From Schumannella luteola (GTDB lineage Bacteria > Actinomycetota > Actinomycetes > Actinomycetales > Microbacteriaceae), in the NCBI RefSeq assembly GCF_013408685.1, contig NZ_JACBZY010000001.1, forward strand, positions 2,542,001 through 2,606,000: 64,000 nt of DNA, read 5' to 3'. Numbering within the stretch: position 1 is the first letter of the stretch; the number at the start of each line of letters is the position of its first letter. This document shows, piece by piece, positions 11,004-19,076 of this stretch. Both the position numbers and the translations under genes were made by a program. Under the pieces are notes generated by a model. That model worked only from the letters and a program-made list of their open reading frames with translations. It made no database searches and was not told the origin of the DNA.

Positions 11004-11581
11004 GCTGCGCTCTCGGCAGCGGCCTCGTCGAGGCCGAGAGCGAGTTCGACGGCGGTCTCGACCTCGCGGGTGCTGGGGAGCCGGAAGGGGATGCCCTCGT
11101 GCTCGAGCAGCCACGCCTTGGTCGCGACGCCCTCACCGGCGCTGTAGCCCGTGATGCGGCCGTCGCTCGCGAGCACGCGATGGCAGGGGACCAGGATGGG
11201 GACCGGATTCGCCCCGACGGCGCCGCCCACGGCGCGCCCCGCAGTGGCCCGGCCCGTGGCCCGGCCGAGGTCGCCGTAGGTCACGACCTCGCCCCATTCC
11301 AGGTCGACCAGCTCCTCCCACACTGAGGTCTGGAACGTCGTGCCGCCGAGCTTCACCGGCACGTCGAAGTCGCGCCGCGATCCGGCGAAGTACTCGTCGA
11401 GCTGCTCGGCCGCGCGATCGAGCACCGCGTCGCTCGACTCAGGCAGCTCGTCGTGCGGCAGCCGGCCACGGCACTCGATGCTGAGCGCCACGACGGCCTC
11501 GCCGTCGCCGACGAGTTCGAGCCGGCCGATGGGGGAGTCGACGCGACGCAGAGCGCGGGGGTTCTGGACGGTGGTCGTCAT
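11000..11581 (-). CDS. ogt: Methylated-DNA--protein-cysteine S-methyltransferase
   Basis: A 193-residue suicide repair protein that transfers O6-alkyl groups from guanine to its active-site cysteine. The motif VPCHRVLASDG contains the acceptor C133, and the helix-turn-helix with FQTSVWEEL and the YGDLGRATG segment are typical. It is the first gene of the ogt-tag operon. A TACCGT hexamer six bases before the ATG suggests a leaderless transcript. About 25 C-terminal residues after the usual end are Ala/Glu-rich. Confidence 0.95.
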   Translation of the reverse strand: MTTTVQNPRALRRVDSPIGRLELVGDGEAVVALSIECRGRLPHDELPESSDAVLDRAAEQLDEYFAGSRRDFDVPVKLGGTTFQTSVWEELVDLEWGEVVTYGDLGRATGRATAGRAVGGAVGANPVPILVPCHRVLASDGRITGYSAGEGVATKAWLLEHEGIPFRLPSTREVETAVELALGLDEAAAESAA

Positions 11582-11587
11582 GTGCTC

Positions 11588-11593
11588 ACGGTA
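11588..11593 (-). promoter_or_regulatory. Candidate -10 of leaderless ogt-tag transcript
   Basis: Read on the minus strand the sequence is TACCGT, six bases upstream of the ogt ATG at 11581. The short distance leaves no room for a leader with a ribosome-binding site. Confidence 0.4.
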
Positions 11594-11749
11594 GCGAGGG
11601 GCGCGGACATCCGGCCGGGTGATCCGTCCGCCCGTGGAGAACAGCTCGACGGCGGTGATGGGGAGGGATCATGATCGCGCGCGAGTCCGCGCGCGGCCGC
11701 CGCGCTCGCACGCCGATGCCGACCCGGGCGGCGTCCCCTCATCCCGTCC

Positions 11750-11755
11750 TAGGCT
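11750..11755 (+). promoter_or_regulatory. Candidate -10 of leaderless aldo/keto reductase transcript
   Basis: TAGGCT lies six bases before the GTG at 11762. No Shine-Dalgarno sequence is present in between. Transcription would begin at or next to the start codon. Confidence 0.5.
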
Positions 11756-11761
11756 GGCCTC

Positions 11762-12742
11762 GTGAGCATGGAATACCGCACCCTCGGCCGCTCGGGCCTC
11801 CGCGTCTCCGCCGTCGGCCTCGGCTGCAACAACCTCGGCCGCACCGGCACCCTGACCTTCGAGCAGGAGGGCGCCGACGCCGTCGTGGGCGCGGCGATCG
11901 ACGCCGGCGTGACACTCTTCGACACCGCCGACATGTACGGCGCCGAGTACGGTCTGAGCGAGCGGATGCTGGGGCGCGCACTCGGCTCGCGCCGTGATGA
12001 GGTCGTCGTCGCGACCAAGTTCGGCCACTCCGGCTACCCGGCTCCCATCAGCGGGTGGGGTGCGAAGGGCTCGCGCCGCTACATCCGCCAGGCCGTCGAG
12101 GGCTCGCTCAGCCGCCTCGGAACCGACCGGATCGACCTCTACCAGCTGCACACGCCCGACCCGATCACGCCGATCGACGAGACTCTTGCGGCGCTCGACG
12201 AGCTCGTGAAGGAGGGGAAGGTGCTCTACATCGGGCACTCGAACCTCTCGGGCTGGCAGCTCGCCGAGGCCGAGCTCACCGCTCAGCTGCTCGGAACCGC
12301 GCACTTCGTCTCGGCGCAGAACGAGTACAGCCTTCTCGAGCGCGGCGTCGAGCAGGAACTGCTGCCGGCGGCCGAGCACTTCGGTGTCGGCTTCCTGCCG
12401 TACTTCCCGCTCGCGAACGGTCTGTTCAGTGGCAAGTTCTCGCGCACCGAGCGCCCCGCCGACACCCGCATCTCCCGCCAGCGCCCCCATATCGCCGACA
12501 ATGCCCCGTGGGATGCGATCGAGGCGATGACGGCGTTCGCGGCCGAGCGCGGCGTGACGATCCTCGAGGCGACGATCGGCTGGCTGCTGGCTCAGCCGGC
12601 GCTGACCAGTGTGATCGCGGGAGCGACGAAGCCGGAGCAGATCCAGCAGAACGCGGCCGCCGCCTCCGCCTGGACCCCCGACGTCGAGGAGGTCAGCGCG
12701 ATCTCGCGGCTGTTCCCGGCATCGGCCGCAGTCGCCGACTGA
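11762..12742 (+). CDS. Aldo/keto reductase
   Basis: A 326-residue NADPH-dependent oxidoreductase of the AKR superfamily (TIM barrel). The N-terminal RTLGRSGLRVSAVGLGCNN and the catalytic residues D54, Y59 (DTADMYG) and K86 (ATKFG) are present, as is the LYQLHTPDP strand carrying the active-site His. The C-terminal GATKPEQIQQNAAAA forms the cofactor 2'-phosphate site. The substrate is undetermined. Either GTG 11762 or ATG 11768 could start the protein. The promoter hexamer placement favours GTG. Confidence 0.93.
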   Translation: MSMEYRTLGRSGLRVSAVGLGCNNLGRTGTLTFEQEGADAVVGAAIDAGVTLFDTADMYGAEYGLSERMLGRALGSRRDEVVVATKFGHSGYPAPISGWGAKGSRRYIRQAVEGSLSRLGTDRIDLYQLHTPDPITPIDETLAALDELVKEGKVLYIGHSNLSGWQLAEAELTAQLLGTAHFVSAQNEYSLLERGVEQELLPAAEHFGVGFLPYFPLANGLFSGKFSRTERPADTRISRQRPHIADNAPWDAIEAMTAFAAERGVTILEATIGWLLAQPALTSVIAGATKPEQIQQNAAAASAWTPDVEEVSAISRLFPASAAVAD

Positions 12743-12763
12743 GCGACCCGGACTGCCGCCAGG

Positions 12764-13327
12764 TCAGGGGTTCAGCACCGCGAGCGCGGCGTTGAGCGTC
12801 GTCGCGTAGAGCACCCACGCCCAGTAGGGGATGAGGAGCAGCGCGGCCAGGCGCCGCACGGGCCAGAACCGCAGCATCGTCACCAGTACCGCGGCGTCGA
12901 GCAGCACGATGATCGCGAGTCCGATCCAGAGCGCCGCCGGCCCGGCGAACGGGTAGAGCCCGAAGAACACCGGCGTCCAGACGGCGTTGAGCACGAGTTG
13001 GGCGACGTACGCTCCCAGTGCACGCCGAGCGAGGCGACGCCCGGGCTCGCCGTCGCGATCCCGGCGCAGCCAGACGAGCCAGGCGGCGACGGACATGAGC
13101 GAGTACAGCACCGTCCAGACCGGGCCGAAGACGGCGTTCGGCGGAGTCCAGAAGGCCTTGTCGGCATCCGCGTACCAGCCCTGCACGTTCTGCAGCGTGG
13201 CGAGGGATCCGAGGGCGGCGACCGCGAAGGAGATCGCGAGGAACACCACCAGCATTCCGATCGCGGCCGCGGGACCGGTTCCGGCCGAGCGGCGGGGGAG
13301 CGAGGACGGGGCGGATGCGGTGCTCAT
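12764..13327 (-). CDS. TspO/MBR family tryptophan-rich sensory protein
   Basis: A 187-residue membrane protein with five predicted helices. The TspO hallmark KAFWTPPNAVFGPVWTVLY is followed by SVAAWLVW, and later LVLNAVWTPVFFGLYPF and LLIPYWAWVLYATTLN, which place it firmly in TspO/MBR. Family members bind porphyrins and can modulate tetrapyrrole metabolism or oxidative stress. The N-terminus is extended by about 20 Ser/Ala-rich residues. A TAGCGT hexamer six bases before the ATG suggests a leaderless mRNA, and a 38-bp perfect palindrome lies just upstream. Confidence 0.92.
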   Translation of the reverse strand: MSTASAPSSLPRRSAGTGPAAAIGMLVVFLAISFAVAALGSLATLQNVQGWYADADKAFWTPPNAVFGPVWTVLYSLMSVAAWLVWLRRDRDGEPGRRLARRALGAYVAQLVLNAVWTPVFFGLYPFAGPAALWIGLAIIVLLDAAVLVTMLRFWPVRRLAALLLIPYWAWVLYATTLNAALAVLNP

Positions 13328-13333
13328 GCCCCG

Positions 13334-13339
13334 ACGCTA
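13334..13339 (-). promoter_or_regulatory. Candidate -10 of tspO transcript
   Basis: On the minus strand TAGCGT, separated by six bases (CGGGGC) from the tspO ATG. The -35 region would fall inside the palindrome at 13344-13381. Confidence 0.45.
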
Positions 13340-13343
13340 CGAA

Positions 13344-13381
13344 GAGAGGGCGGCTCCCGCGATCGCGGGAGCCGCCCTCTC
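13344..13381 (-). terminator. Terminator hairpin of yceI (38-bp perfect palindrome)
   Basis: Two 19-nt arms are exact inverted copies with no spacer. The central pairs would form the loop. It lies 18 bp after the yceI stop on the minus strand and only five bp upstream of the putative tspO -10, so it may also act as an operator. Confidence 0.75.
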
Positions 13382-13398
13382 AGGGGAAGCGGAGGTCG

Positions 13399-13950
13399 TT
13401 ACTTCTGCAGGACGAACTGCAGCTCGAAGCTCAGCGTGACGTCGTCGCCGAGGGTGACGCCGCCGGCCTCGAGGGCGGCGTTCCAGCTGACGCCGAAGTC
13501 GTGACGGTTGATCTTGGTGGTCGCCTCGAGGCCCGCCTTGGTCTGGCCGTAGCCGTCGACGACGACGCCGCCCAGCTCGCCCTTGAGGGTGACGGCCTTG
13601 GTGACGCCGCGCAGCGTGAGCTCGCCCTCGGCGGTGAAGTCGTCGCCGTCGAGCACGACCGAGGTCGAGCGGAAGGTCGCGGTGGGGTGCTCGTCGACCT
13701 GGAAGAAGTCGCTCGTGCGCAGGTGCTCGTCGCGCTGGGCCTGGTTGGTGTTGACGCTCGCGACGTCGATGGTCGCGTCGACGGTCAGGTCGGCGGCGGT
13801 CTCGCCGGCGGTGATGGTGACGTCGAAGGTCTCGAAGCTGCCGCGCACCTTGCTGATCGCGAGGTGGCGCACGCTGAAGTTCAGCGCCGAGTGCGTGGGG
13901 TCGAGCTTCCAGGTGCCGGTGGCGAAGTCGGGGTGAGTCTGAGTGGTCAT
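13399..13950 (-). CDS. YceI family protein
   Basis: A 183-residue lipocalin-like beta-barrel protein. GTWKLDPTHSALNFSVRHL at the N-terminus, SVNTNQAQRDEHLRTSDFFQVDE in the middle and DVTLSFELQFVLQK at the end are classic YceI features. The family binds long polyisoprenoid chains or similar lipids. Without a signal peptide this copy is probably cytoplasmic, as is common in actinobacteria. The ATG at 13950 gives the normal N-terminus. The frame continues upstream, but into an operator-rich intergenic region. Confidence 0.93.
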   Translation of the reverse strand: MTTQTHPDFATGTWKLDPTHSALNFSVRHLAISKVRGSFETFDVTITAGETAADLTVDATIDVASVNTNQAQRDEHLRTSDFFQVDEHPTATFRSTSVVLDGDDFTAEGELTLRGVTKAVTLKGELGGVVVDGYGQTKAGLEATTKINRHDFGVSWNAALEAGGVTLGDDVTLSFELQFVLQK

Positions 13951-13954
13951 GAAT

Positions 13955-13970
13955 CCATGCAATCGCATGG
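13955..13970. promoter_or_regulatory. Inverted repeat immediately upstream of yceI
   Basis: CCATGC-AATC-GCATGG is a perfect six-base inverted repeat. It overlaps a second, ATGGAA-CCGGA-TTCCAT, at 13967-13983. Both lie within 35 bp of the yceI start codon and look like operator half-sites. The regulator is unknown. Confidence 0.4.
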
Positions 13971-13999
13971 AACCGGATTCCATTCCCCGAATCGCCGAA

Positions 14000-14013
14000 A
14001 TGTTTCGGAACAT
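14000..14013. promoter_or_regulatory. Palindromic motif ATGTTTCGGAACAT upstream of yceI
   Basis: An imperfect dyad 50 bp upstream of yceI. Its first 13 bases match the potD-upstream motif at 33939-33951 with a single mismatch. Confidence 0.4.
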
Positions 14014-14015
14014 GA

Positions 14016-14051
14016 CATGACGGCCCGGGATGAGCATCCCGGGCCGTCATG
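14016..14051 (-). terminator. Terminator hairpin of the aminotransferase gene
   Basis: A 16-bp perfect stem (14016-14031 with 14036-14051) closes over a GAGC loop. It lies 35 bp after the aminotransferase stop on the minus strand. Confidence 0.75.
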
Positions 14052-14085
14052 GTCAGCGCGCGCAGCGCGGCAGCGGATCAGCCGA

Positions 14086-15498
14086 TCAGAGTCGCGTCCA
14101 CGCCTCGGTCAGCACGCCGCGCAGGATGCCCTCGATCTCGTCGAACTCCTTCGGCCCGATCGTGAGCGGCGGGGCGAGCTGAATGACGGGGTCGCCGCGG
14201 TCGTCGGCGCGGCAGTAGAGGCCGGCGTCGTAGAGCGCCTTCGAGAGGAAGCCGCGCAGCAGGCGCTCCGACTCGTCGTCGTCGAAGGTCTCCTTGGTCG
14301 CCTTGTCCTTCACCAGCTCGATGCCGAAGAAGTAGCCGTCGCCGCGCACGTCGCCGACGATCGGCAGATCGGTGAGCCGCTCGAGAGCAGCGCGGAAGAG
14401 CGGCGAGTTCTGCCGCACGTTCTCGTTGAGCCCCTCCTCCTCGAAGATGTCGAGATTCTCGAGCGCCACGGCGGCCGAGACCGGGTGCCCGCCGAAGGTG
14501 TAGCCGTGGTAGAAGCTCGTGTTGCCGGTGCGGAAGGGCTCGTAGATGCGGTCGCTGATGATCGTCGCGCCGATCGGCGAATAACCCGAGGTCATCGCCT
14601 TGGCGCAGGTGATCATGTCGGGCTGGAAGCCGTAGGCGTCGGCGGCGAACATGTGGCCGATGCGCCCGAAGGCGCAGATGACCTCGTCCGAGACGAGCAG
14701 CACGTCGTACTGGTCGCAGATCTCGCGCACCCGGCGGAAGTAGCTGGGCGGCGGCGGGAAGCATCCACCCGAGTTCTGAACCGGCTCGAGGAAGACGGCG
14801 GCGACGGTCTCGGGACCTTCGAAGAGGATCATCTCCTCGATGCGGTTGGCAGCCCAGAGACCGAAGGCCTCGGCGTCGGCGCCCTGCGCATCGCCCACGA
14901 AGCCCATCTCGTTCGCGCGGTAGGCGTTGGTGTTGGGCACGCGGAAGCCGCCGGGCGTGATCGGCTCGAACATCTCCTTCATGGCGGGGATGCCGGTGAT
15001 GGCGAGCGCGCCCTGCGGGGTGCCGTGGTAGGCGACCGCGCGCGAGATGACCTTGTGCTTGGTCGGGCGGCCCTGCAGCTTCCAGTAGTACTTCGCGAGC
15101 TTGAAGGCGGTCTCGACCGCCTCACCGCCGCCGGTGGAGAAGAAGACGCGGTTCAGGTCGCCCGGGGCGTAGTCGGCCAGGCGGTCGGCCAGCTCGATCG
15201 CGGCGGGGTGGGCATAGCTCCAGATCGGGAAGAAGGCGAGCTCTTCGGCCTGCTTCGCGGCGACCTCGGCCAGGCGTCGGCGCCCGTGTCCGGCGGCGAC
15301 CACGAAGAGCCCGGAGAGCCCGTCGATGTACTGCTTGCCCTTGGCGTCCCAGATGTGGTGCCCCTCGCCCTTGACGATGATGGGAACGCCGTGCTCCATC
15401 GTCGACTGGCGCGAGAAGTGCATCCAGAGGTGGTCTTTGGCCTTCTGCTGAAGAGCGGCCTCGTTCAGCGTCGTCGTGGTGTCGGTCATCGGTATCAC
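14086..15498 (-). CDS. Class III PLP-dependent aminotransferase
   Basis: A 470-residue fold-type I omega-aminotransferase. The small-domain start HLWMHFSRQST, the cofactor loop FSTGGGEAVETAFKLA, the DEVICAFGRIG segment and the Schiff-base lysine in TCAKAMTSGYSPIGA are intact. The closest named relatives are probably the aspartate aminotransferase family / putrescine- or beta-alanine:pyruvate aminotransferases. The amino donor is inferred, not shown. The GTG at 15498 overlaps the Lrp stop (GTGA), so the pair is translationally coupled. An ATG nine bases inside is an alternative start. Confidence 0.9.
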   Translation of the reverse strand: MIPMTDTTTTLNEAALQQKAKDHLWMHFSRQSTMEHGVPIIVKGEGHHIWDAKGKQYIDGLSGLFVVAAGHGRRRLAEVAAKQAEELAFFPIWSYAHPAAIELADRLADYAPGDLNRVFFSTGGGEAVETAFKLAKYYWKLQGRPTKHKVISRAVAYHGTPQGALAITGIPAMKEMFEPITPGGFRVPNTNAYRANEMGFVGDAQGADAEAFGLWAANRIEEMILFEGPETVAAVFLEPVQNSGGCFPPPPSYFRRVREICDQYDVLLVSDEVICAFGRIGHMFAADAYGFQPDMITCAKAMTSGYSPIGATIISDRIYEPFRTGNTSFYHGYTFGGHPVSAAVALENLDIFEEEGLNENVRQNSPLFRAALERLTDLPIVGDVRGDGYFFGIELVKDKATKETFDDDESERLLRGFLSKALYDAGLYCRADDRGDPVIQLAPPLTIGPKEFDEIEGILRGVLTEAWTRL

Positions 15499-15962
15499 CG
15501 TGTTCCCCAGTTGTAGAACTGCTTGTGGAGTCGCAGGTAGACGAACGTCTCCGTCGATTGCACCCCGTCGATCCCGCGGATGCGCTTGTTGAGCAGGTCG
15601 ATCAGGTCGTCGTCGTTCTCGCAGACCACTTCGGCGAGGATGTCGAAGCTGCCGGCGGTGAGGACGACGTAGTCGACGGCCGGGATGGCTCCGATCTCCT
15701 CGGCCACCGCGGTGGTGTCGCCGGAGACGCGGATGCCGATCATGGCCTGGCGGTAGAACCCGAGCTGCATCGGGTCGGTCACCGCCACGACCTGCATCAC
15801 ACCGGCGTCGGTGAGCTTCTGCACACGCTGGCGGACGGCGGCCTCGCTGAGACCGACGGCTTTGCCGATCTCGGAGTAGGAGCGTCGTCCGTCGGTCTGC
15901 AGCTGCTCGATGATCGCCTTCGACACATCGTCGAGGACGAGCGGGCGCGAACGGGGTGCCAT
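15495..15962 (-). CDS. Lrp/AsnC family transcriptional regulator
   Basis: A 155-residue one-component regulator. Residues about 15-60 form the Lrp helix-turn-helix (GRRSYSEIGKAVGLSEAAV). The RAM amino-acid-binding domain follows from residue 75, with the typical VVLTAGSFDILAEVVCENDD strand. It ends with the Microbacteriaceae-like LRLHKQFYNWGTR. It overlaps the downstream aminotransferase by four bases and probably controls that gene in response to its amino-acid or amine substrate. It is divergent from the FHA-PP2C cluster. Confidence 0.92.
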   Translation of the reverse strand: MAPRSRPLVLDDVSKAIIEQLQTDGRRSYSEIGKAVGLSEAAVRQRVQKLTDAGVMQVVAVTDPMQLGFYRQAMIGIRVSGDTTAVAEEIGAIPAVDYVVLTAGSFDILAEVVCENDDDLIDLLNKRIRGIDGVQSTETFVYLRLHKQFYNWGTR

Positions 15963-16138
15963 GTCCAGATCATGACAGCGTGGCGGGGCCGAGACAAGCG
16001 GATCCGCAGGATGTCGCCGACGAGGCCACGGATTCCGAACCGAGCGGCGCGGTGCTCGAGGGCTCGGACGCGGCCGGCGGCAGGCCGGGCTGCGGACGGA
16101 TCGGTCTCCCCGTGAGGCGGATGCCCGATGATGGGGTG

Positions 16139-16699
16139 ATGCACGCGGACGACGAGGACACGCGCCCGGGCGCCGTGATGCCGCTCTCGCCGCCGCCGGT
16201 GCGTCGCGACGACCTCGACGACACGGTGCAGCTGAGCACGCAGACGCGGCACCGGCTGCTGCGGGAGCCCGCGGGCCTCGCGGCGTCGCCGCCCGCGGCC
16301 CGGGCTCCGCAGCCCACCGCCCATCTGACGCTTCGAGTGAGTGTCGGGGGCGCCGCGCCGCTTCCGCTGAGCGCGCCGGTCATCGTCGGCCGGGCGCCTC
16401 GGGCGCCGCGCATCCCCGACGGTCTCGCCCCGGTTCTGGTGCGGGTCGCATCCCCGCTCGGCGAGATCAGCTCGGCGCACGTCGAGCTCACCGAGGTCGG
16501 CGCGGCGGTGGTCGTGCGCGACCTGCGGTCGACGAACGGCACCCGCGTGCTGGCGCCGGGCACGGCGGCGCGGATGCTGGGGCCGGGGGAGTCGGCGGTG
16601 GTTCCGCCGGGTACGGTGATCGAGCTGGGCGACGGTGTCGCCCTCGAGGTGCTGGCGCCCGGAGTCGCCGCGCCGCAGGACGGGGAGGAACCGCGATGA
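16139..16699 (+). CDS. FHA domain protein
   Basis: A 186-residue cytoplasmic protein: about 60 disordered Pro/Ala/Arg-rich residues, then one forkhead-associated domain (roughly residues 70-180). The phosphothreonine-binding residues are in place: the Arg in VIVGRA, Ser/His in ISSAHVEL and Asn in STNGT. FHA domains read phosphothreonine marks. Here the gene overlaps PP2C phosphatase by four bases (ATGA) and is followed by a Ser/Thr kinase, so it is a likely reader in the same circuit. A start at GTG 16136 is possible. The upstream open frame reaches into the Lrp start region and is unsupported. Confidence 0.88.
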   Translation: MHADDEDTRPGAVMPLSPPPVRRDDLDDTVQLSTQTRHRLLREPAGLAASPPAARAPQPTAHLTLRVSVGGAAPLPLSAPVIVGRAPRAPRIPDGLAPVLVRVASPLGEISSAHVELTEVGAAVVVRDLRSTNGTRVLAPGTAARMLGPGESAVVPPGTVIELGDGVALEVLAPGVAAPQDGEEPR

Positions 16700-17466
16700 C
16701 GGTGCTGGGCGAGTACACGGGCGAGATCGCGATCGAGGTCGACGGGGCGGAGCCGGTGCGTCTGGCCTGGGGTGTCGCGAGCGACATCGGCCGCCGCCGC
16801 CAGAACAACGAGGACAGCGCCGTGGTCAAGCCGCCGCTGTTCGCCGTGGCCGACGGGATGGGCGGCCACGCCGCTGGAGACCTCGCCTCGAAGGCCGCTG
16901 TCGTGCGCCTCGACGAGCACGAGCGCGGCGCGCTCGGCACCGAGGACGAGGTGATCGCCCACCTCGAGGACGCGGTCGCCGACATCGCCGAGGTCGCCGC
17001 CGGGGTGCCGGCCGGCGCCGGGACGACCGTGACCGGCGTGGTGCTCGCCGCCGGCGAGGAGGCGCCCGAGCTGCTCGTCTTCAACCTCGGCGACAGCCGC
17101 ACCTACGGCTTCTCGGGCAACGAGCTGCGCCGCATCACGGTCGACCACTCCGTCGTGCAGGAACTCGTCGACGCCGGGGCGATCAGCGAGGCCGAGGCCG
17201 AGTTCCACCCCGAGAGCAACGTCATCACCCGGGCCCTCGGCTTCGCCGAGCATCCGGAGCCCGACTTCACGCGCATCCCCGTGCAGAGCGGCATGCGTCT
17301 GCTGATCTGCTCCGACGGCCTCACCCGCGAGGTCGAGGACGCGCACATCCGACTGCATCTCAGCGCCGGTCTCGACCCGCTCGTGACCGCCGATGCGCTC
17401 GTCGACGCGGCGCTGGCCTCGGGCGGCCGCGACAACATCACGGTGCTCATCGTCGACGTCGGCTGA
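16696..17466 (+). CDS. PP2C-type serine/threonine protein phosphatase
   Basis: A 256-residue metal-dependent phosphatase (PPM family). The conserved motifs occur in order: SDIGRRRQNNEDS, AVADGMGGHAAGD (metal-binding Asp and Gly), NLGDSRTYGF, ICSDGLTREVED and SGGRDNITVLIVD. No transmembrane helix is present, unlike PstP, so it is soluble. Coupled to the FHA gene by an ATGA overlap and 154 bp upstream of the kinase gene, it is the natural antagonist of that kinase, like PrpC of the bifidobacterial PFNA cluster. Confidence 0.95.
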   Translation: MTVLGEYTGEIAIEVDGAEPVRLAWGVASDIGRRRQNNEDSAVVKPPLFAVADGMGGHAAGDLASKAAVVRLDEHERGALGTEDEVIAHLEDAVADIAEVAAGVPAGAGTTVTGVVLAAGEEAPELLVFNLGDSRTYGFSGNELRRITVDHSVVQELVDAGAISEAEAEFHPESNVITRALGFAEHPEPDFTRIPVQSGMRLLICSDGLTREVEDAHIRLHLSAGLDPLVTADALVDAALASGGRDNITVLIVDVG

Positions 17467-17583
17467 CGCCGCTCCGGCGAGTCGCCGGGCGCCCGTCACC
17501 GCGCCGCGCGCCCCCCGATCCGGGGCGGCGCGCGATCGCCCCCCGTTCGGGGGTGGTGCCCGGGATGGGCGGGTGCGCCTGCC

Positions 17584-17589
17584 TACAAT
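17584..17589 (+). promoter_or_regulatory. Candidate -10 upstream of the Ser/Thr kinase
   Basis: TACAAT fits the TAnnnT consensus and lies 31 bp before the TTG start, with a strong AGGAGAGGGGGA ribosome-binding site between. This suggests that the kinase-to-FHA genes can be transcribed separately from FHA-PP2C. GC-rich potential stems occupy the rest of the 154-bp gap. Confidence 0.45.
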
Positions 17590-17620
17590 CGCAACGAGTC
17601 TCGAGGAGAGGGGGACGATC

Positions 17621-19069
17621 TTGGCGCGCCGTCTGCCGTCTCAGCCCCCTGTGCTGCCCGGGTTCTCGTTCGTCCACATCCTCGGATCCGGCGGCTTCGC
17701 CGACGTGTTCCTCTACGAGCAGAACATGCCGCGGCGGCAGGTCGCGGTCAAGGTGCTGCTCAACGAGGTCGTCAACGAGAACGTGCGCCAGATGTTCCAG
17801 GCCGAGGCGAACCTCATGGGCCAGGTCAGCGCGCACCCCTCCGTGCTCACGGTGCACTCGGCCGGCGTCTCGGCCGACGGACGGCCCTACCTCGTGATGG
17901 AGCTCTGCTCGGCGATGCTGAGCGAGCGCTACCGACGCGAGCGCATCCCCGTGCCCGAGATCCTCCGCGTCGCCGTGACGATCGGCAGCGCGATCGAGAC
18001 CGCGCACCGCACGGGCGTGCTGCACCGTGACATCAAGCCCTCGAACATCCTGCTCACCGCCTACGGACACCCCGTGCTGAGCGACTTCGGCATCGCCTCG
18101 ACGCTGAGCACCGATGTGATCGAGGAGTCGATCGGGCTCTCGATCCCGTGGTCGGCCCCCGAGGTGCTCATGGATGAGACGACGGGAACCGTCGCCTCGG
18201 AGGTGTGGGCCTTCGCCGCCACCATCTACTCGCTGCTCGCCGGACGCTCGCCGTTCGAGATCCCGGACGGCGCCAACAGCTCCGCCGACCTGATGGGCCG
18301 CATCAACCGCGGCCGCCCGCAGCCGATCGGCCGCCCGGATGTGCCGGCCAGCCTCGAGCAGGCGCTGCGGCGCGCGATGTCGCGGCGTCCGGAGCAGCGC
18401 CCCGGCAGCATCATCGAGCTCGTGCGCGAGCTGCAGCTGGTCGAGTCGGAGCTGGGCGTCGCGCAGACGCCGATCGAGCTGGCGATGGACGAATGGGCGC
18501 TGTCGACGGCGGGCGATCTGGGGGAGCGCACGCGCCTCCGCGCTGCACCCGGCGCGGCGGCTCCCGCCGGCGGCTCCCGCCGACGACGACGGCGCGCGGC
18601 GGCCGCCGCGGTCGCGGGCTCCGGTGATCAGCCGGAGGCGGCTCGCAGCGCCCCGCGCGAGTCGGGCGGGGCGGTCCCGTCGTCGGGCCGCGCCGGCGCC
18701 GCGGGCGGACGCCGCGGTCCGAACGGCTGGCTGATCGGCACCATCGCGGCGCTCGTCGCCGTGATCGGCGTCATCGTCGGCGTGCTCGTGTACTCGACTC
18801 AGGATGCGCAGTCGATCCCGCGCGTCGCCGACATCCGCGACAGTCAGTCGAACGGCACGGTGCGTTTCAGCTGGGATGACCCGGGGCTCGGTTCCGGCGA
18901 CCGCTACTCGGTCGCCGTCGATGACGACACGCCGAGCTTCCAGCAGGCGAACTCCTTCAAGGTGGATGCGGCCGCCGGCTCGACCGTCTGCATCACCGTG
19001 ACCGTCAACCGCGGCGGGCGCGCCGGCGAGCCGAGCTCGCCGAAGTGCGTCGACATCGTGGCGGGCTGA
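17621..19069 (+). CDS. Membrane Ser/Thr protein kinase with FN3-like ectodomain
   Basis: A 482-residue Hanks-type kinase. The kinase domain spans about residues 15-280: the Gly loop GSGGFADVF, lysine K44 in VAVKVL, catalytic D137 in HRDIKPSNILL, and DFGIAS. A basic, Ala/Gly-rich linker precedes one membrane helix at about 368-391. The remaining 90 extracytoplasmic residues look like a single fibronectin type III-like sandwich (TVRFSWDDP, ITVTVNRGGRAGEPSSP), not PASTA repeats. The TTG start is chosen because a strong ribosome-binding site lies six bases upstream. Probably homologous in role to Pkb2 of the bifidobacterial PFNA cluster. Confidence 0.93.
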   Translation: MARRLPSQPPVLPGFSFVHILGSGGFADVFLYEQNMPRRQVAVKVLLNEVVNENVRQMFQAEANLMGQVSAHPSVLTVHSAGVSADGRPYLVMELCSAMLSERYRRERIPVPEILRVAVTIGSAIETAHRTGVLHRDIKPSNILLTAYGHPVLSDFGIASTLSTDVIEESIGLSIPWSAPEVLMDETTGTVASEVWAFAATIYSLLAGRSPFEIPDGANSSADLMGRINRGRPQPIGRPDVPASLEQALRRAMSRRPEQRPGSIIELVRELQLVESELGVAQTPIELAMDEWALSTAGDLGERTRLRAAPGAAAPAGGSRRRRRRAAAAAVAGSGDQPEAARSAPRESGGAVPSSGRAGAAGGRRGPNGWLIGTIAALVAVIGVIVGVLVYSTQDAQSIPRVADIRDSQSNGTVRFSWDDPGLGSGDRYSVAVDDDTPSFQQANSFKVDAAAGSTVCITVTVNRGGRAGEPSSPKCVDIVAG

Positions 19070-19076
19070 GGTCGAC

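Noticed and set aside
15956-16138. Longer N-terminus of the first FHA protein, starting at 15956
   Set aside because: It would overlap the Lrp start codon region, has no ribosome-binding site, and encodes low-complexity residues. The ATG at 16139 is more plausible.
17467-17600. Strong terminator between PP2C and the kinase
   Set aside because: Several GC-rich stems are possible, but none is a long perfect hairpin with a T-run. The best (17540-17553) has a very tight loop.
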